The position numbers and the translations under genes are program-made. Of a stretch of DNA of 64,000 bases, positions 28,857 to 40,589 are shown piece by piece. Within the stretch, counting starts at the first letter, position 1. Each line of letters opens with the position of its first letter. The notes under the pieces were generated by a model. That model saw nothing but the letters and a program-made list of their open reading frames with translations. It was not told the DNA's origin and ran no database searches. The DNA is from Liolophura sinensis (Eukaryota > Mollusca > Polyplacophora > Chitonida > Chitonidae), in assembly GCF_032854445.1 (NCBI RefSeq), contig NW_027017967.1, forward strand, positions 1-64,000. The letters are read 5' to 3'.

Positions 28857-29400
28857 GACAATGGCAAAAACATTTTGCGGATAAAGCATTTGCGAAAGAT
28901 TCCGTTTTACTGGCGCCAGAAACAGTCGAGATGGAGCACAGCAAAAGAAAAGCGACAGCTGAAAAGCTTTTGGAGGCTTTCAAACAATGGCTCGAAGATT
29001 TCGACGGCGGCGAGAAAACAAAATCCACCTTCATCAAAATGCGCGGAAAGTGCTTGCTGTGTGGAGTGCTATTAGCCCGGAAAACGATTTCGAAGATTCT
29101 TTGGATTGTTGTCGGAGTAAATTCTTGGTTGGTCTATCAGCTTAATCAAGAACTCGCTATTTGGAACGATTTAAATCTACTTGTGCAGCATGTCCTGCTG
29201 GGTGGATTTTATGGGCGGTCGCGGACATGCTTCTACGTTACGGACCAACATTCGAGCTTCGACCGTGTCTCTGTGGAAAAAAGCAAAGAGACAAAAAATC
29301 GAAAACGCGGAAGAATGTGCGAATGCTATACTAACACCAGAAGAAGCGGCGAAAGTCGATGGATGTGAAAAAATAAAATCGATCGGCCTATCAGGGAATT
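28853..29400 (+). pseudogene. uncharacterised ORF of the virus-like block, probably frameshifted
   Basis: It starts MRQWQKHFADKAFAKDSVLL. A helical charged part follows (KRKATAEKLLEAFKQWLEDF) to MRGKCLLC at about 29060. After that the most protein-like reading changes frame: FKSTCAACPAGWILWAVADM lies in one frame at about 29170, and KKAKRQKIENAEECANAILT in another near 29300. At least two frame changes are likely. Several cysteines suggest metal binding. No family is recognised. Confidence 0.4.
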
Positions 29401-29444
29401 TTTAAAGAAGAACAAAAGGATGGAATTACCCGAGTTAATAAGAG

Positions 29445-29471
29445 GTCTTAATCTCCCTCAGGAATTAAGAC
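29445..29471. terminator. hairpin after the last ORF of the virus-like block
   Basis: GTCTTAAT and ATTAAGAC form a perfect 8-bp stem with an 11-base loop, about 45 bp after the last stop. It could be a transcript end structure; it may be chance. Confidence 0.25.
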
Positions 29472-30029
29472 ATTATATTGATGTGCGGTATTAAATATAA
29501 GATTACTACCATGCAGGTTGGTGAGCGAATTTTTATCTACATCCGCTATTGCTGAATTTATATATGTCATTCCACAACTAAAAAAAATGCGCTGCTGTTT
29601 TATTACTTCGTAATATGGCCTACTGTATGTGGGTTGTGAGCTGTGATATATGAAAATTTAATAGTATTCGCTATAGATTGGATACTACTGCGATGTTTTG
29701 ATCTACATGTATATATGGGAGTTTATAATTTACGGGCCACGTATTTCATTCAGTTGCTAATATCGCAAACGGGTAGAAGAGTTTCAGATTTAGATACATT
29801 TACTATTAACTTCTGTGGTGGTTGACATTAGCCCAATTTGTAAAATTTCATTTGTGAGGCGAAATGGTATCCTATATAGGTTGAAACAGTACAAAGACAA
29901 GCGCGCTGTATTGGCATGTTGGTATGTTGGTAGAATGTATATATATGCCCGCCAAATGATTAAATTGACTTTTGGATAATATTTGAAAGTGTGTATTCCC
30001 CCCCCCCCCCCACCCCCTTAAAAAAAAAA
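29472..30029. other. unassigned AT-rich sequence
   Basis: No supported ORF. A C tract (29999-30015) followed by an A tract marks the start of the next repeat. Confidence 0.4.
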
Positions 30030-30350
30030 CACACAGTTGAACAATTCTCAGTAAATAAAGCTCATGTATAGCTCTTTGCGCTCAGTCATTTTCAGCTTTA
30101 CAAATGTACTAGTTTTCTAGTGTACTAACCAGACCTTTAAATATAGTGGAAATTGCGTTTTTGCGCAATTTGATCGTAATTCACGGTAAAACTATACATC
30201 GGAGGAAAGAAATAAGTCCAGATTCCTAATCAGGACGCCAAACTACATTTGGTAGCGTGGTTATAACTTTTGTACATTCCTCCTATTCATAAATGCATTT
30301 AAAATGAAAATTACAACATGGGGACGTCAAAGTGGCAAATATAGCAAATT
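30030..30350 (+). repeat. dispersed repeat R3
   Basis: It matches 60620-60850 and 61200-61490 with blocks such as CATGTATAGC, AAGAAATAA, TCATAAATGCAT and CATGGGGACGTCAAA. No coding content. Confidence 0.65.
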
Positions 30351-30893
30351 GTCCTTTACACGATTTTTTCAACCCCTGCAACTGCCGTATTTATGAAGAC
30401 ACTCCAGCGATTTCCCGCACGTGTACAGTACACATATAGTCCTCTATACTCAGCTATCTTTAACTTTATAGCGGTAACAGTTTTCTCCCATGTTTTTACT
30501 TTGCAGTTTAAATTTCAATTCATTCGCATTGCCTCTAAGTTGAAAATGCCGCCTGTGTTCATAAATATGATATATGATCTTAAGCACTCTGTCTCAGTTA
30601 AAAAATACCATTTGTGGCGTGAAATACTGTATCTAAGTTGAAAAATGTCGTCTATGTTGCCAAATTCCATTTATAAGTTGGAACCATATTGACTTTCTGG
30701 ACGTGCAACATATACACTCTTCCAAAAAAAGAAACGTAATATGAAATTCAAATATGATACTTACTATTTTGTACACATATGTTAACTCAAACAGTTTTGT
30801 AGGGTTGGACATTGTCACTGGAATATTTCAGAAGATCATCGTTGACCAAACGCAACCAAAAATGGTTTTGAACGGTTTTATCAATTAGGATTG

Positions 30894-31532
30894 GGGGCCT
30901 CCGTGCTTAGTCGGTTAGCGCGCTAGCGCAGCGTAATGGCCCAGGAGCCTCTAACCAATGCGGTCGCTGTGAGTTCCAGTCCGGCTCATGCTGGCTTTCT
31001 CTCCGGCCGTAAGTCCGAAGGTCTTCCAGCAACCTGCGGATGGTCGTGGGTTTCCCCCAGGCTGTGCCCGGTTTCCTCCCACCATAATGACCGGCCTGGA
31101 AAGCACAGTTGGTAGAGCGCCCGCTTCGGGACCGGTAGATCCAGGATCAATCCTTGATCGAGTCACACCTAAGACTTTGTAAGGAAGTTGTAACTTCCTC
31201 GCTTGGCGTTCAGCATGAAGGGGATAGTGCAACGACTGGTTGACCCGTATCAGTATAATGGCTCGGGCGGGGCGGCTTACTTGCCTTGGGAAGTCGTCTC
31301 AGCGAAGCAGCACTAAATAAAAGAGCGGTGGAAGTCCGTCCTGCAACAAGGAGGCACATTACACGTACATGCACCCTAATGATTCCTTCGTCATATGACT
31401 GAAAAATTGTTAAGTACGACGTTAAACCCCAAGCACTCACTCACTCACTCACTCACTCCCACCATAATGCTGGCCGCCGTCGTATAAGTGAAATATTCTT
31501 GAGTACGGCGTAAAACACCAATTAAAAAAAAA
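30894..31532 (+). mobile_element. SINE S1 inside the Tc1 element
   Basis: The head GGGCCTCCGTGCTTAGTCGG and tail GAGTACGGCGTAAAACACC surround an S2 insertion. Its target duplication is AATTAGGATTG (left) and AATTTGGATTG (right). Copy 2 of the Tc1 has the uninterrupted sequence here, confirming the insertion. Confidence 0.9.
31090..31458 (+). mobile_element. SINE S2 inside the S1 SINE
   Basis: It runs from GGCCTGGAAAGCACAGTTGG to the CACTCACTC tail, flanked by CCACCATAATG at 31079-31089 and 31459-31469. The S1 consensus continues on both sides. Confidence 0.92.
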
Positions 31533-31694
31533 ATTAATTTGGATTGTTATGATGTGCGTTGATGTCGTGCAGCACGAAGCTCAGGCACAATGATTGTTTG
31601 TCACGTGCAAAACATGAGTACAGCATGAGACTATAAAAGACCCAAACGAATCTCACAATTTTATCCAATATCTTTGCAAGTACTGTACCCGAAA

Positions 31695-32702
31695 ATGGGA
31701 CATCTCAACGCTGCCGACCGAAATCAGGCAATTGGACGATTGCAAGCTGGCGAATCAAAGAGTGAGGTGGCAAGGATCTTCAACGTTCATCCCAGCACAA
31801 TAACTCGGTTGTGGGATGGATTTCGTCAAACAAATTTGACAAATGACCGTCCAAGATCAGGAAGACCTAGAGTCACCACACCTGCCCAAGATCGGTACAT
31901 CCTGGTAACCCACCTACGTGACCGCCATCGTACCACCCGGGACACAGCACAAGAACAGTTTGAAGCCCGAAGAGTGTCCGATCAGACAATCAGGAACCGT
32001 CTCCGAGAAGTAGGAATACGTGCCAAACGTCCAAAAGTTGGCCCCTCCTTGACACGACTACATCGACGTCGACGAGTGAGATGGTGTACCACGGTATTGC
32101 CATGGAACCTGGCTAGCTGAAGGCGCATATGGTTTAGCGATGAATCCCGTTATCTCCTCAGGCGACGTGATGGTATTGACCGTGTCTACAGACGACGTCA
32201 TGAACGTTTTGCTCCTCACTGCATCAGACAGGTGGACAAATTCGGTGGAGGGAGTATTATGGTGTGGGGAGCGATCTCATACACCCGCAGATCGGAGCTT
32301 GTGCTTGTCCAAGGCAATCTGACGACGAATCGATACATCCACCAGATTCTCCGCCCGCACGTCCTTTGCCTTGTTGACCTTCAACGGCGGCTCTTCCAAC
32401 AGGACAACGCCAGGCCCCACACAGCACGTGCCACCGTGGACTACCTGGCCAATAACAACATCAACACCCTTCCCTGGCCCTCCAAATCCCCGGATCTAAA
32501 CCCAATCGAACACCCTTGGGATCAGATTGATAGACTGGTGCGTCGACGTCGTATTCCACCACAGAATCTTCAACAGTTGTTCCACATGCTGCAGGAGGAA
32601 TGGAGAAGGATTCCACAACAAAACATCAAACGACTGATTCGAACAGTACCCAGGAGGTGTCGGGCAGTGGTAGCAGCTGGAGGTGGTCATACGAGATACT
32701 GA
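31695..32702 (+). pseudogene. Tc1 transposase (DD34E), single nonsense codon
   Basis: Frame from ATG 31695 to 32702, 335 residues, full length for Tc1. The paired helix-turn-helix amino part includes RLQAGESKSEVARIFNVHP and GRPRVTT. The catalytic triad is D in WFSDESRY, D in FQQDNARPH and E in LNPIEHPW, with exactly 34 residues between the last two. It binds the inverted repeats and moves the element into TA sites. The only break is TGA at 32118-32120, where copy 2 has TGG. The rest of the frame is open, so this copy decayed recently. Confidence 0.92.
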
Positions 32703-32939
32703 CTTCAACACCACCTGGTGGACAGCAGTAATGACTGTGATAACTGTTATTCTCATGACATATGGACAACATAGCAATGCATTGCTCCACAAAATTTCAT
32801 TTATGTCTCTGTGTTTTCCGCTGACCTACACGTCCTTGAAAAACATCAAATTTACATTGATATTTGGGTTTTGCGTTTCTGTTTTTGAAGAGTGTATGTA
32901 ATATTTTTCAACATATATGTGGTATTTTTCAACTTATAT

Positions 32940-33000
32940 CGGCCTAGGCTATAACCCTAAGCCAAACCCTAAACCCCAACCCTTACCCTTAGGCGAAATA
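32940..33000. repeat. degenerate telomere-like CCCTAA run
   Basis: AACCCTAAGCCAAACCCTAAACCCC and CCCTTACCCTTAGG: about five imperfect units. Shorter and more decayed than the run at 9481. Confidence 0.5.
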
Positions 33001-33740
33001 TCGGTCGAAAACTTGTTGTCTTCGATTGACCTCAAACTATAATACAAAGGTTAATCGAGGTCAGCAGTCAAGAATCTGAGGTCGGTTTTGACATTGACCC
33101 TGACCTTGACCTCCAAAATGGCGATCAAAATTTTGACCTTCACTTTGAACAGTTCTAAACAAATCCTAATTGTTCCTTGACCTTGACTTTTTGACACATA
33201 GTGCTCCAGTGACTTTCAAGTCAAACTATAACCTCTTGTTTGACCTCCAATCTCTACCCTCGTTTTCAGGTAGTGCATTCCGATTGTACTCTCTAAATAA
33301 AAGTGTAGAAGGTAAAGGTCAAATCCGAGGTCACGACTTGAAGATCCCAGAGGCATTACGTATCTAAAGGTCAAGGTCGTGCGTCAATTGGGGAGTTTTT
33401 TAAAGGTTGTTGGGGTCAAAATTTCGAACGCCATTTAGGAGGTTAAGATGGAAATCGAGCTCAAAACCGACCTCATATTCGTGGCCTCTGACCTCAATTA
33501 CCCTTTGTGTCAAAGTTTGAGGTTGATCACAAAAAAAGTTTTGGACCCATTTGCTACGTTAAAGCATATGACCCATGTTATTAGATAGGGGTCAGAAACT
33601 GTTTTTCCCTGATTGACCTCAAACTTTAATACCACGGGTAATCGAGTTCGCAAATCACGAATCCGAGGTCAAATCTGGCCTAGAATTCAATGTTGAACTT
33701 CGAACTGCGATCGTGTGGGGCGGTAACATAAACCAAAGAA
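33001..33740. repeat. AGGTCA-rich dispersed repeat
   Basis: Same family as 7880. Includes TTGACCTCAAACTATAATAC, GAGGTCGGTTTTGAC and CCTCCAAAATGGCGATC, and ends at ATGACGGGTAGCTCCC before a satellite array. Confidence 0.8.
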
Positions 33741-33744
33741 TGAC

Positions 33745-34800
33745 GGGTAGCTCCCTAACCCTCATACTTTTTTATCCAACTTCTAATTATTTGTGAATAA
33801 AGTAGATGCCTTGCTGATTCACCATGCCAATTTTCAAAGCTGTGTGTGTAAAATTAAAGGAGTTATTTCCCTATTCAAATGCACATTGGCCGCCGTTAAC
33901 ATTGAAGGCTGAGATATAGATTTTCCCCCAAATATTTCCTTAATATTGTTTCATCCAATTTCTGTTTATTTGTGAATAATTGACATGCATTCCGTATTCT
34001 GTATGTCAATTTTCAATGGTGTGTGTGTGAAATTAAAGGAATCATATCCAAATCTAAATGCATATTGGCACCTGTAAACCTCGAAATACATCTATAACAT
34101 ATTCCCCCTCAAAATAATTTTTTATAAACTTTTTTTTGAACTGCTGTTTATTTGTGTATAATGTACAAGCATTGCCAATTGTGCATGGCAATTTTGAATG
34201 CTGTGTGTGTGAAATTAAGGGAATCATGTCCAGATAACCATGCACATTTGCACCCATTAACATTGAAGAGATAGCTTGAGAGATAGATTTACCCACAAAC
34301 TATTTTCTTAAAAGTATTGTATCCAATTTCTCCTTATTTGTGAATAATCTACATGCATTGCTGATTAAGCATGCCAATTTTGAATGGTGTGTGGGGGAAA
34401 TTAAAGGAATCATATCCAAATCTGAATGCTGATTTGCACTCGTCAACCTCGAAATACTGGTATGGCACACAGTTTCCCCGACCAAATATTTTTTAAAATT
34501 GTTTTATCCAATTTCTGGTTATTTGTGTATAATCTACATGTATTGCCAATTTAGCATGCCAATTTTGAATGGTGTATGTGTGTAATTAAAAGAATCATAT
34601 CCAAATCTGAATGCATATTTGCACCTGTCAACCTCGAAATTGAGGTATGACACAGTCCCCCCACCCCATATAATTTTTTATGAACTTGTTATCGAACTGA
34701 TGTTTATTTGTGAGTAATGTGCATGCATTGCTGATTGTGCATGGCAATGTTGAATGTTATATGTGTAAAATTAAAGGTGTCATGAAATGATAACAGACGG
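33745..34800 (-). repeat. ~190-bp satellite array, minus orientation
   Basis: About five units in reverse relative to the arrays at 1.7-7.9 kb (TTTGTGAATAATCTACATGC, GTGTGTGTGAAATTAAAGG). Confidence 0.85.
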
Positions 34801-34834
34801 TTTTTTTGATGAATTTTTAAATTTTGTAATAGTG

Positions 34835-35960
34835 TCGACTGTACTAGAATTGTCTCCCCTTCTGTGTTTAGAGATAAGCCGAATGACGGAAATGATTGGA
34901 AGGTGATTAGGGCCTTAGTTTCCCATGGAATTGGTTGAATTTTGACAGGTAATTACCAAAGGTACGGATCTACTAGTTGAGTGAGTTTGGTGGAATTGCA
35001 ATGAGTTGAAGGTGAGTATGGGCTAATTTAGTGCCGTACTGTAGGCAATATACTGTAAGCACAAAGGTGGATAAGGGTGGGTGCTGTGGGTATGGAGTTC
35101 TGTATCGCATTAATTACTGTCCGATGGTGGTGAAATTTGACAGGTAATTAGACAAGTAATTATGCTAGAGAGGTGCTGAGTTTTATGACACTGAGATGAG
35201 TAGACGGTGAGTACGTTTTGTTAGAAGGTGAGGTTGTCGGGAATAGGGAAATGTGGGGAATGTGGTAATATGTATGTGTGCATGTGTGTGTGTATGTATG
35301 TATGTATGGCCCAGGGGCAGAGTAATTGGCCTCCTTTTATTTTTTGTGTTTTTATGGGTTTTTTTGGGCGCGGTAATTGGCCCGGGGGCTGAGTAATTGG
35401 TCTCCCTTCACTAAGCATTCAATAGAACTTTCTCGTGGTGTTTTACTTTTTTTGGGACACGGTAATTGGCCCAGGGGCTGAGTAATTGCCCTCCTTTTAT
35501 TTTTTGTGTTTTTATATGGTTTTTTGGGGCACGGTAATTGGCCCAGGGGCTGTGTAATTGGTCTCCCTTCACTAAGCATTCAATAGAACTTTCTCGTGGT
35601 GTTTTACTTTTTTTTGGACACGGTTATTGGCCAAAGGGCTGAGTAATTGGCCTCCTTTTATTTTTTGTGTTTTTATATGGTTTTTTGGGGCACGGTAATT
35701 GGCCCAGGGGCTGAGTAATTGGCCTCCCTTCACTGACCATTCAGCAGAACCTCCTCGTGGTGTTAGTGGGAAACAGATGTATCATATGGCTAAAGCTGCT
35801 GACTCTTTGTTTGATGATTGAAGCAGACGATCTTATGTGAATTTTTGTTGTTTGTGGTACTATCGACTCTGCCAGAGTTGTCTCCCCTCCCTGGGTTAAG
35901 CCATAGGGCGTCTAACAGCAACTGATTGGATGGCGATTGCGGCCTTAATTGTCGTACTTA
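34835..35960 (+). repeat. RING-repeat flank with GGTAATTGGCCC tandem units
   Basis: 34835-35220 matches the flank of the RING-ORF repeat (GAGTATGGGCTAATTTAGTG, compare 49630). 35305-35760 is a tandem with ~160-bp period (AAGCATTCAATAGAACTTTC at 35413 and 35573) built on CACGGTAATTGGCCCAGGGG. 35760-35900 again matches the RING repeat (CAGCAGAACCTCCTCGTGGT). The RING ORF itself is absent, so this is a deleted copy. Confidence 0.7.
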
Positions 35961-36405
35961 ATGCGTAATAGATTACACACACATTCCCCCATCACTGAGA
36001 TACTCGCCTTTTAACACCTTCTACTCACCCTCTACTCAAAACGTACACTACCCATTAACCCTTCTGCCCTTCCCTCTTGCATCCTTACCGACATACGTAC
36101 CTTGTGACACGTCCTTCTCAGCACCATCCACACCCCTCTAATAATAACCTTTATTTGTCCTCTCATTTACCACCAAACATCAACCATCAATTTCCAAAAA
36201 CGGAGGTACCCATCCCAAGGCAGGATTCGATCCAGGCATCACGCCACCTCCTTTAAATAATAAATCTCTACACATATGTAGGGATGTATTTTGGAAACTT
36301 CACGCTTCAAACTTACTGCATCACTACTACAATCACTTGCCTCTCTACTCACCTTTAATATAATAATATTATATTATTATTTATATTATATTATAATGAT
36401 AATAT
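35961..36405. other. unassigned, with a reverse dispersed unit
   Basis: 36195-36300 is the reverse copy of the B-box-like short unit at 8593-8735. 36355-36405 is an ATAATATTAT-rich tract. No ORF. Confidence 0.45.
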
Positions 36406-36409
36406 TATT

Positions 36410-36672
36410 TATTTGATTGGTGTTTCACGCCATGCGCAAGAATATTTCACTTATTCGGCGGCGGCCAGCATTATGGTGGGAGGAACCGGGCAAATCCCGG
36501 AGGAAACCCACGACCATCCGCAGGTTGCTGTCCTTCAGACCTTCCCCCACTTACGACCGGAGAGGAGGCCAGCATAACCTGGACTTGAACTCACAGTGAC
36601 CGCATTGGTGACAGACTCGTGGTTCATTACGCTGTGCTAGCGCGCTGTCCAACTGAGCCACGATGGCCCCGT
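36410..36672 (-). mobile_element. tRNA-derived SINE, family S1
   Basis: Reverse copy: TTTGATTGGTGTTTCACGCC tail to the head CCAACTGAGCCACGATGGCC. The target duplication is not clear. Confidence 0.85.
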
Positions 36673-36800
36673 CCCTGATTGACCTCAAATGTTAATATCA
36701 GGGGTAATCGAGGTCTGAGATGAAAAATCCGTGGTCAGATCTGACCTATGCCTCGACCTTGCCCTCCAAAATGGCGGTCGAGAGATTTAGACGGCTATAT
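36673..36800. repeat. AGGTCA-rich repeat, short copy
   Basis: TGATTGACCTCAAATGTTAA to CCAAAATGGCGGTCG, a fragment of the family at 7880. Confidence 0.7.
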
Positions 36801-36924
36801 ATAAATATGTAATGCGCCTGTATAATGTACACTGCATTTATCTGAGGGGGCATTAGCCAACTTTTTACAAGTTGTTTCCGACCATCGCTACGTGGAAGCT
36901 TCCCCTTGAGATGGTCTTTTTTTC

Positions 36925-37600
36925 TGGGCAAGTGTTTTTGACACCTGGTGTCACACCTGACAACTGTTATCTTTTTCATTTAATATTAAACTGCTGTTCA
37001 AAACCCCATAAACAGATGGGTGACTACTTTATTTCCCATACAAATATTTCTTCTTCCGGGTTTTCCGGATTTACATTTTTTTTATTTTATTATTTTTTTT
37101 AATTGTGGGCGAATGTCTTTTGACACTTCGTGTCACGCCTCACAACTGTTATCTTTTTCATTTAATATTGAACTGCTGTTCAAAACCCCATAAACAAATG
37201 GGTGACGATTTTATTTCCCATACAAATATTTCTTCTTCCAGGCTTTCCGGATTTACATTTGTTTTTATTTTTTTATTGTTTTGTGCGCGAGTGTCTTTTG
37301 ACACTTCGTGCCATGCCTCACAACTGTTATCTTTTTCATTTAATATTGAACTGCTGTTTAAAACGCCCATAAACAAATGGGTGACGATTTTATTTCCCAT
37401 ATAAATATTTCTTCTTCCGGGCTTTCCGGATTTACATTCTTTTTAATTTTCTTTTTAAATTGTTTTGTGGGCGAGTGTCTTTGACACTTCGTGTCACGCC
37501 TCACAACTGTTATTTTTTTTCATTTAATATTGAACTGATATTCAAAACGCCCTTAAACAAATGGGTGAAGACTTTATTTCCCATACAAATATTTCTTCTT
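36925..37600 (-). repeat. tandem array of the Crypton-like gene's 3' end (~170-bp units)
   Basis: Four units start near 36925, 37105, 37280 and 37460. Read on the minus strand, each repeats the end of the final exon: codons for KKKYLYGK, the TAA stop and the overlapping AATAAA, then TTGAACAGCAGTTCAATATT-like and TGTCAAAAGACAC-like blocks. Only the innermost copy is joined to the coding exon. Confidence 0.8.
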
Positions 37601-40028
37601 CAGGGCTTTCCGGCGTCGAATTTCAGCCCTAATGCGATCCGTCAACTGTTTAACCGAGTACTTCTCCAGCAACCTTGAGCCCTGTTCGCTGCTACTCATA
37701 TGGGTCCACATTTGATGGGACGGGACTGGTGCCACATCCTCTCTGTTGAAATACCGCCTGCCATGCTTGCCGGGTGAGGAAGTGGAAGGCCGGTCACTCC
37801 TAGTCGATGCAAATGAGGTCAGCTCTGCAGACCCGGGACACGTCAGTATGTCATCGGCATCGTCTTCAGGTAGTTCTGAAAAATACACCATGAATGCAAT
37901 AGGGCGAAAACATTTTCTTCCATTTAACCACCTATTTATAATTCCAGTTATCTTGGAAAAAAGGTAAGATTTACTCACCACGTTGCGGACTTTGGGAATC
38001 AGACTCTGGTTCCTCCGGTGTCTTCTCTGGCGGAGAAAGTGGTGGAGCTCCCAGTTCCTCCAGAGCCTTGTTGAAATCTTCACTCTCTGGAAATTAAGAA
38101 TATAAGCGTCATGTCCGACATTCATATACCATCCATAGCCCGTAAAGGGCGTTCCAAGTCGATAATCGCAAGATCCATTTCCAAAACAACGTTTAACACT
38201 AGCTCCCAAAGACAAAGGTATGTAAGATGTTATACAAATAGGAAATAAAGCCAGTGACACACAAGAGAGAAGTGGTCATCAGTTTTCAATGATGCCGGGC
38301 AGACAGTGGATATTCCAGGCAAGAATTCCATATCAAGGTTGAAATTCGTAGACCATGAATGAGTTCCGGGGCATCTCTATTAAAGAAACCCCATGATTAC
38401 TTTTTTGACCTCCACTCACAATTCCAGGCATGAAAACTTACATTTTCCCTCGGTGGGAAACACGGACTTCTTTGCCTTGATGGACTTTCCTTTTCCTTTC
38501 CCTTTGCCTTCTGTCGGCTCCTCCTCTGGTTTATTAGAAGCCATTAGGGCGTGCATGCCCCGTTTAAGCATCGGGTACTTGTTGGATACTGAAACAAAAT
38601 AGTATAAGGCTTCTGAAAATTCAAACCTTTGAAATAAATCTGGGACGTGAAAAGTATATCACAACCGTATCTCCCATTAACAGGTCGGTATCTGCGCCCA
38701 CATATTTCGTGACGGAAATGCTTGTTATTTCGAAATCTGTACTTACCTGTCGCTTCTGTGGGGGATTGTTCTTCTTCTTCTATTGTCTCTGTCTTCTTTG
38801 GAACACACGCCTATGTAGAAGCTTGACCACCGGCGATGGCATCTCTGATCTTGCTGGCTATCTCCATGGTCCGTGTTCTCCCCATTTGTAGAGCGTAATA
38901 TTCTCCTGCTGTCCTCTCACTATGGCCCATGGCCCTGGACAACTCTCCAGGCAACTCAAGGTGCTTCGACCACATTTGTGTCGTGACCGACTTCCTGATT
39001 ATTGTGGCGTTGATTTTTTTCTTGAACACCTTTGCATACCTGGAGTTGATCAAGGTGGTGATCTCTGTGTTGGTGAAACCCCTCTCGTTGGACTGACGGA
39101 TGAAGAGGCGTTTGTCCTCACTCTTTGGTCGCAGTGAACGCACGTAAGCATTCAGTTGGTTAAAGACATCTCTGGGAAGACACAGATGGGCGGGGCGGTG
39201 GTATGCGGTCTTGTGTTCGATGACACTGCTTGCTGTCGCGACGGGCGTCTCCACGTTTCCGCCCTCGAGCTCTCTCTAATGACCGTATTCCAGTGAGTGA
39301 TCTTCCGCATCGGGGTCTGAGCTCATTCTATGTTCTTCTCCCGACTGAACCTTGCCCATAGCTGAAGGAAGACAAGTATGACATTACACTCCCAGGCGCT
39401 AAGGTTTCACCTTTCATAGTGTGATTTATCCAGCGGTGAATGGTTTGGGGCTCCATGCACGCCTCCAAGTCGTATTCTGGCGACACGTCTCCCCAGATCC
39501 TCCTCACATGCGTGGTGTGCTGTTCTGCCGCCGAATGTTTTCTCAGCCCTCCATCAAAAGACTCAAGCCAGTCACAAAATGTCTGAAGAAAGCTGCCCGC
39601 TTCCGAGGGCACATATACCTCTTCTCCTGTAGGTTTTGGTACTGGCGTACCGCTGTCGTCCTCATCCCCTTCCTCGGAAGCCACTTCCGGAGACAGGACC
39701 TCCACGCTGATGTCTAGTGGCGAGACGCTTGCATCATCCGCCTGATGAGAACTCGGAGTATTCACCCATTGTTCCACCTGCTGGTCTGCTTTAAAACAGA
39801 ATAGCGACATCATCTGGGTGAACTTTTTGTTTTTTCGCTTCAGGCCGTGTTTGTTGACTAGGTGGAAGTCAACCCCTGAGATGTCTGTTCAGGCGAGTGA
39901 ACGGATTTCCGCACTCAGGACACGTGACCCTGGGCCTGGCCTGCATGGAAAATTGCATGAGCGGTACGGTTCCCTACCCGATTCTTCCCGCTCCTTCAGT
40001 TTCTGTAGAAGTGATGGGGGCAAGGAGG

Positions 40029-40205
40029 ATATATTAATAATAATAATAATAATAATAATGAAAACCATGCTGAAAATAGTAAGAACAATAATAACAATGA
40101 TGCTGAAAACAATAATAATGAAAATGATGCTGAAGATAATAATACCAATGATGCTGAAAATAATGATAATAACAATAAGAATAAGAATATTGACAGCATT
40201 TATGA
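40029..40205. repeat. TAA microsatellite and GATGCTGAAAATAA minisatellite
   Basis: ATAATAATAAT at 40034-40060, then repeated AATGATGCTGAAAATAATAA-like units to 40205. It lies in an intron of the Crypton-like gene. Confidence 0.8.
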
Positions 40206-40337
40206 TATTGACATGAAAATGGATAAGAAATAAGCAAGCCTTACTTACCTCGGACTTTACACTGTCCACATGGCTTTCCGTACCCGATTCTTCCCGCTCC
40301 TTTAGTTTATGTAGAAGAGATTGAGACAAGGAGGCTA

Positions 40338-40450
40338 TTTTAATAATAATAATAATAACAGCAATAACAATGCTGCTGAAAATAATAGCAACAATATTAA
40401 GAATAAGAATATTGGCAGCACTTATGATATTGATATGAAAATGTATAAGA
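40338..40450. repeat. second TAA microsatellite, duplicated intron
   Basis: A shorter copy of the 40029 repeat (TAATAATAATAATAACAGCA), following a duplicated exon (CCCGATTCTTCCCGCTCC at 39979 and 40281). It supports tandem duplication of an exon with its intron. Confidence 0.75.
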
Positions 40451-40589
40451 AATAAGCATGCCTTACCTCGGACTTTACACTGTCCACATCACTTTCCCTT
40501 TCGGAATCCCGCTTGCTCGGTATCTATAGAAGAGATAAGGTTATACTATTTTATTATTAATATCTTCTTATTGTTATTATATAACCTGG

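Larger units (their letters stand above)
30715..32894 (+). mobile_element. Tc1/mariner element, copy 1
   Basis: Ends CACTCTTCCAAAAAAAGAAACG and GTTTCTGTTTTTGAAGAGTG are inverted repeats, with TA on each side (30713-30714, 32895-32896). Without the SINEs at 30894-31532 it would be about 1.5 kb, the size of copy 2 at 61499-63009. Nested insertions give the order Tc1, then S1, then S2. Confidence 0.9.

Noticed and set aside
28509-28889. 126-codon minus-strand frame in the virus-like block
   Set aside because: Overlaps two better plus-strand ORFs; serine-rich and featureless.
34835-35960. A fourth RING-ORF copy
   Set aside because: Flank and tail sequences are present but the ORF itself is missing.
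40034-40237. Tyrosine- or isoleucine-rich frames near 40.1 kb
   Set aside because: Products of the TAA microsatellite in an intron.
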